Part shown: positions 61,425-64,000 of the stretch, in pieces
Position numbering within the stretch: the stretch's first letter is position 1
How the letters are laid out: every line of letters begins with the position of its first letter
Source of the DNA: Anarhynchus alexandrinus
Taxonomy: Eukaryota > Chordata > Aves > Charadriiformes > Charadriidae
DNA: 64,000 nt
Reading direction: 5' to 3'
Assembly (NCBI GenBank): GCA_008711295.1
Contig: VUYV01000149.1
Coordinates: forward strand, 806,001-870,000
Program-made: the position numbers and the translations under genes
The notes under the pieces: model-generated
What the model was told of the DNA's origin: nothing
Database searches by the model: none
The model's input: the letters and a program-made list of their open reading frames with translations, nothing else

Positions 61425-64000
61425 GTAAGTACTTGCATGCTCTTGGGCCCTTCTTTGCTTCAGGAATATGGTCTAAGTGCCAGGGTCAGGACAGCTTCCA
61501 AGGCATCTTTACAAATGTAATACACAATGTACCACAAATACTGACATGAACTTTACGTTATTAAAATATCTTCAGTTGTAAAGCTTATGATTGTTATTGT
61601 CTCAAATGATAGTGCCTGTCAGGAGTGTATAATTGCTCTTTGACATTATGTCTTGTGATTTTACATCTCCTCCTCCACATGATATTTTCTTACTACAGTA
61701 ATGCTAAGTATTTTAATGTCCCTGTGCTTTTGCTTAGAGCCCTCAGATAAGCATTTCTTACTTGTTTTTTACTGGTACTGTTCTTGGCAGTCTGCTGTTC
61801 CAGCCATTTACTTCATTTAAAATATTTCTTACCTGCCAGCTTCTTTATATCATGCCTCCAAGTGCCAAGACACCTGGAGAGGAATTCACAAACTTCCAAC
61901 ATCCAGTAAAAACACTATCAACCTTGACAATGTTTTTTTAAAACTACCACCTTCTCACATTTGTTTTCCCATCACACATGCATGTATGAGTGCATTTGTG
62001 TGTGCAGCTGCTGAGGTCAGAGAAGGGGAAACGGAAAAATCTTTCACAACTATCTCCAGTTCCAAGTTCCTTAACTAAAGACAGCCAATCTATATGATGG
62101 CAAAATAAAGGAAGATAAAGCAGAATATCAATATTGCAGCTGTGCTGCTTAGTGTTAATGGAAGCAGCAGGACAATATGAATTCACCAACTGTGGGGACT
62201 GCCATTCCTTATCATGGACAGAGGTCTTGGATGGACCCAGCTGCAGGACAGTTTTGCCTACTGAGGCTGCATTCAGCAGCCTTTGCTAAAAGCAAGTGAT
62301 TTCTTTCATCAAATAGTTTCTTTAATGAAATTAGGGTTCCAGTCATCCAAAATGACTCCTTAATCTAGGGTGAACTCAGGATATTTTCTAAAAAAAAAAC
62401 TATATATGAAAATAGTACTTTGATTTTCCTATCATGAATCCTATTTGACACTTGAAATAGTCTAGCACACAAGAAAAAGTCTAAACCATGAGTAGAATAT
62501 TGACTGCCTACCAGTAACTGCTGATGTTTGCAAAGGTTTCCAGGGCACCTACATCTCTCGCCTCCTTCACCTTCAGGTCCAGAGCTCACAGTTAGTAATA
62601 TAAAAAACACTAACAACTGAAGAGCTCCCTCACTGACACCTCTTACAAATGAGATGATGACTTGCTACTACATCTGTTTAAGAAACTGCCATCACCTATG
62701 TCTTGACAGACATTTTCCCCAGAATAATGCTGGCAGGAAGGAAAGTGTGCCCTTCTGTACAAAAGCTGGTATGTTATCTTAAATGACATCTTAGTAAGCC
62801 TAAGCCCAGAAGAAAAATTAAGACAGCTGCTAGCTACAGTTCTTAAAAGTGGCAAACCCACCTCAGGAATGTGAATTGTGTCTCTGTGCAGAACATGTGT
62901 TCCCAACAGAGCTACAGGGCAGGAATACTATAGCCACTAATGCACTCCGAATGATATTCTTTGTCTAATGCTGCCAGCTCTGAAGTCAATTAACACTAAA
63001 ATGGAAATTTAGTTAGTACTTGTGCTCTGTGAAAAATCCTTGTTCAAAGCATAAAGGAGATGTACAGTACTTCCTTAGACTCCTTCTGATCCTACTTCCT
63101 ACCAAAAGTAAAGTTAAGTTCCTAGGTTAGCCTCAGGAAAAGGGGAGGCTGGCTCATCTATTTGATTATAGAGGAGGGTGAATATTATTTGTCATTATTG
63201 TTATGGGACTAGGCTTCTTGACAGCTGGTGCTAGACATCATCCATCAGAAACACACTGAACAGTCTTTTTAGAAAGTGGTAATAAACTCCTGCAGACAAT
63301 AACCAAGAGGAGCAGGTGCTTAACATTATTTAATCTTATCACAGAGCACAAGCATTTGCCAAGTCTTACTTTTATGACTGATGAAGACGGAAACAAGCAG
63401 GAGAATGGGAAAAGTGACTAGAAAACTAAGATAACATCAAGACAAGAAGATTTAAAAAGAGCGAAAATTATTCTGAACTCCAAACTTCACTGGATAGCAC
63501 AAGCTAGACACATTATGTGTCATATAATTTATGTTCACTTTGTTCTGTGCTGCCACATGAAGCAAAAAGGCATCAGCAGAAACAGCCGTGCTGCCCTTAT
63601 TCCCTTCACTCATCCTTCCAAGGAAGTAATTGCAGTTAGAAGACCTTTTAGAGTTACAAGTTTGGGTTTACAAGACTTTTGTGTATTCCTGCCCACTGGT
63701 AAGGGTACAAACAATTACAGCATATGATATACTGTGTTTGTACATCCGAGGGATAGGATCAATCCCAAATTATTTGACTTTCAAAACCAGAACCCCATTG
63801 TTCATTTTTATCTCAGTTATCAGTCTTCAAACAAACCGGTCTCATGAGAATTTTATGCCATCCCATCAAAACTTGAAAACAGTTTGGAATCTCAAACATA
63901 TTTTTATGTTCAAGTTATGTGTTCTTTTTCTTTACATGAATAGCTAATTAATGCTATCAGCTTAGGTTTCAGCTTATCTTTTACCTACAGGACATTTATT
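61425..64000. other. Non-coding AT-rich unique sequence to window end
   Basis: No gene, repeat or RNA was recognised. A minus-strand CAG|GTAAGA donor-like site lies at 61832, with a possible acceptor only 42 bases upstream of it on that strand. This is too weak to call. Confidence 0.65.

Noticed and set aside
61833..61874. 42-bp minus-strand acceptor/donor pair
   Set aside because: The acceptor tract is short, the segment is tiny and has no supporting composition change.
1..64000. CRISPR arrays, operons, insertion sequences, tRNA or rRNA genes
   Set aside because: The sequence is vertebrate in character. No regularly spaced repeats, ribosome-binding sites with long frames, or tRNA/rRNA signatures were seen.

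Overview
No protein-coding gene can be supported in this window. It looks like ordinary AT-rich vertebrate nuclear DNA, either a gene desert or the inside of a long intron. All long open frames are under 150 codons. Most are broken by stops on both sides, many start at non-ATG codons, and none resembles a known cellular protein. The longest open frames lie on both strands of one retrotransposon.

The organism is most likely a bird. The only sizeable mobile element is a CR1 LINE at about 32609-34285, minus strand, with the avian-type endonuclease and reverse-transcriptase peptides and the octamer-repeat 3' end. A second short CR1 3' end lies at 39673-39784, plus strand. One long CR1, one fragment and a few old decayed repeats in 64 kb fits the low repeat load of bird genomes better than the denser CR1 load of turtles or crocodilians. 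I cannot name the species.

Layout. 1-32.6 kb is unique AT-rich sequence with homopolymers, an L3/CR1-like 3' end near 12.6 kb, a MIR-like fragment near 17.2 kb and an old amniote repeat near 22.5 kb. 32.6-34.3 kb is the CR1 copy, which has lost the middle of its reverse transcriptase. 34.3-40.2 kb holds a 12-G run, the CR1 fragment and a GC-rich patch that looks like a spliced exon on the minus strand. 40.2-64 kb is again unique sequence with decayed MIR-like and amniote repeats, an (AACAT)n microsatellite at 55.3 kb, a small minisatellite-like patch near 56.8 kb and an A22 tract at 58.6 kb.

The most useful leads are three segments bounded by strong splice acceptor and donor signals: 29347-29565 (+), 39943-40137 (-) and 61310-61424 (+). 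None is open in any frame from end to end, so if real they would be exons of non-coding RNAs or 5' untranslated exons. Chance splice pairs are common in vertebrate DNA, so RNA evidence is needed. I found no gene system, CRISPR array, operon, tRNA or rRNA. Counts of G+C and homology statements are by eye only.
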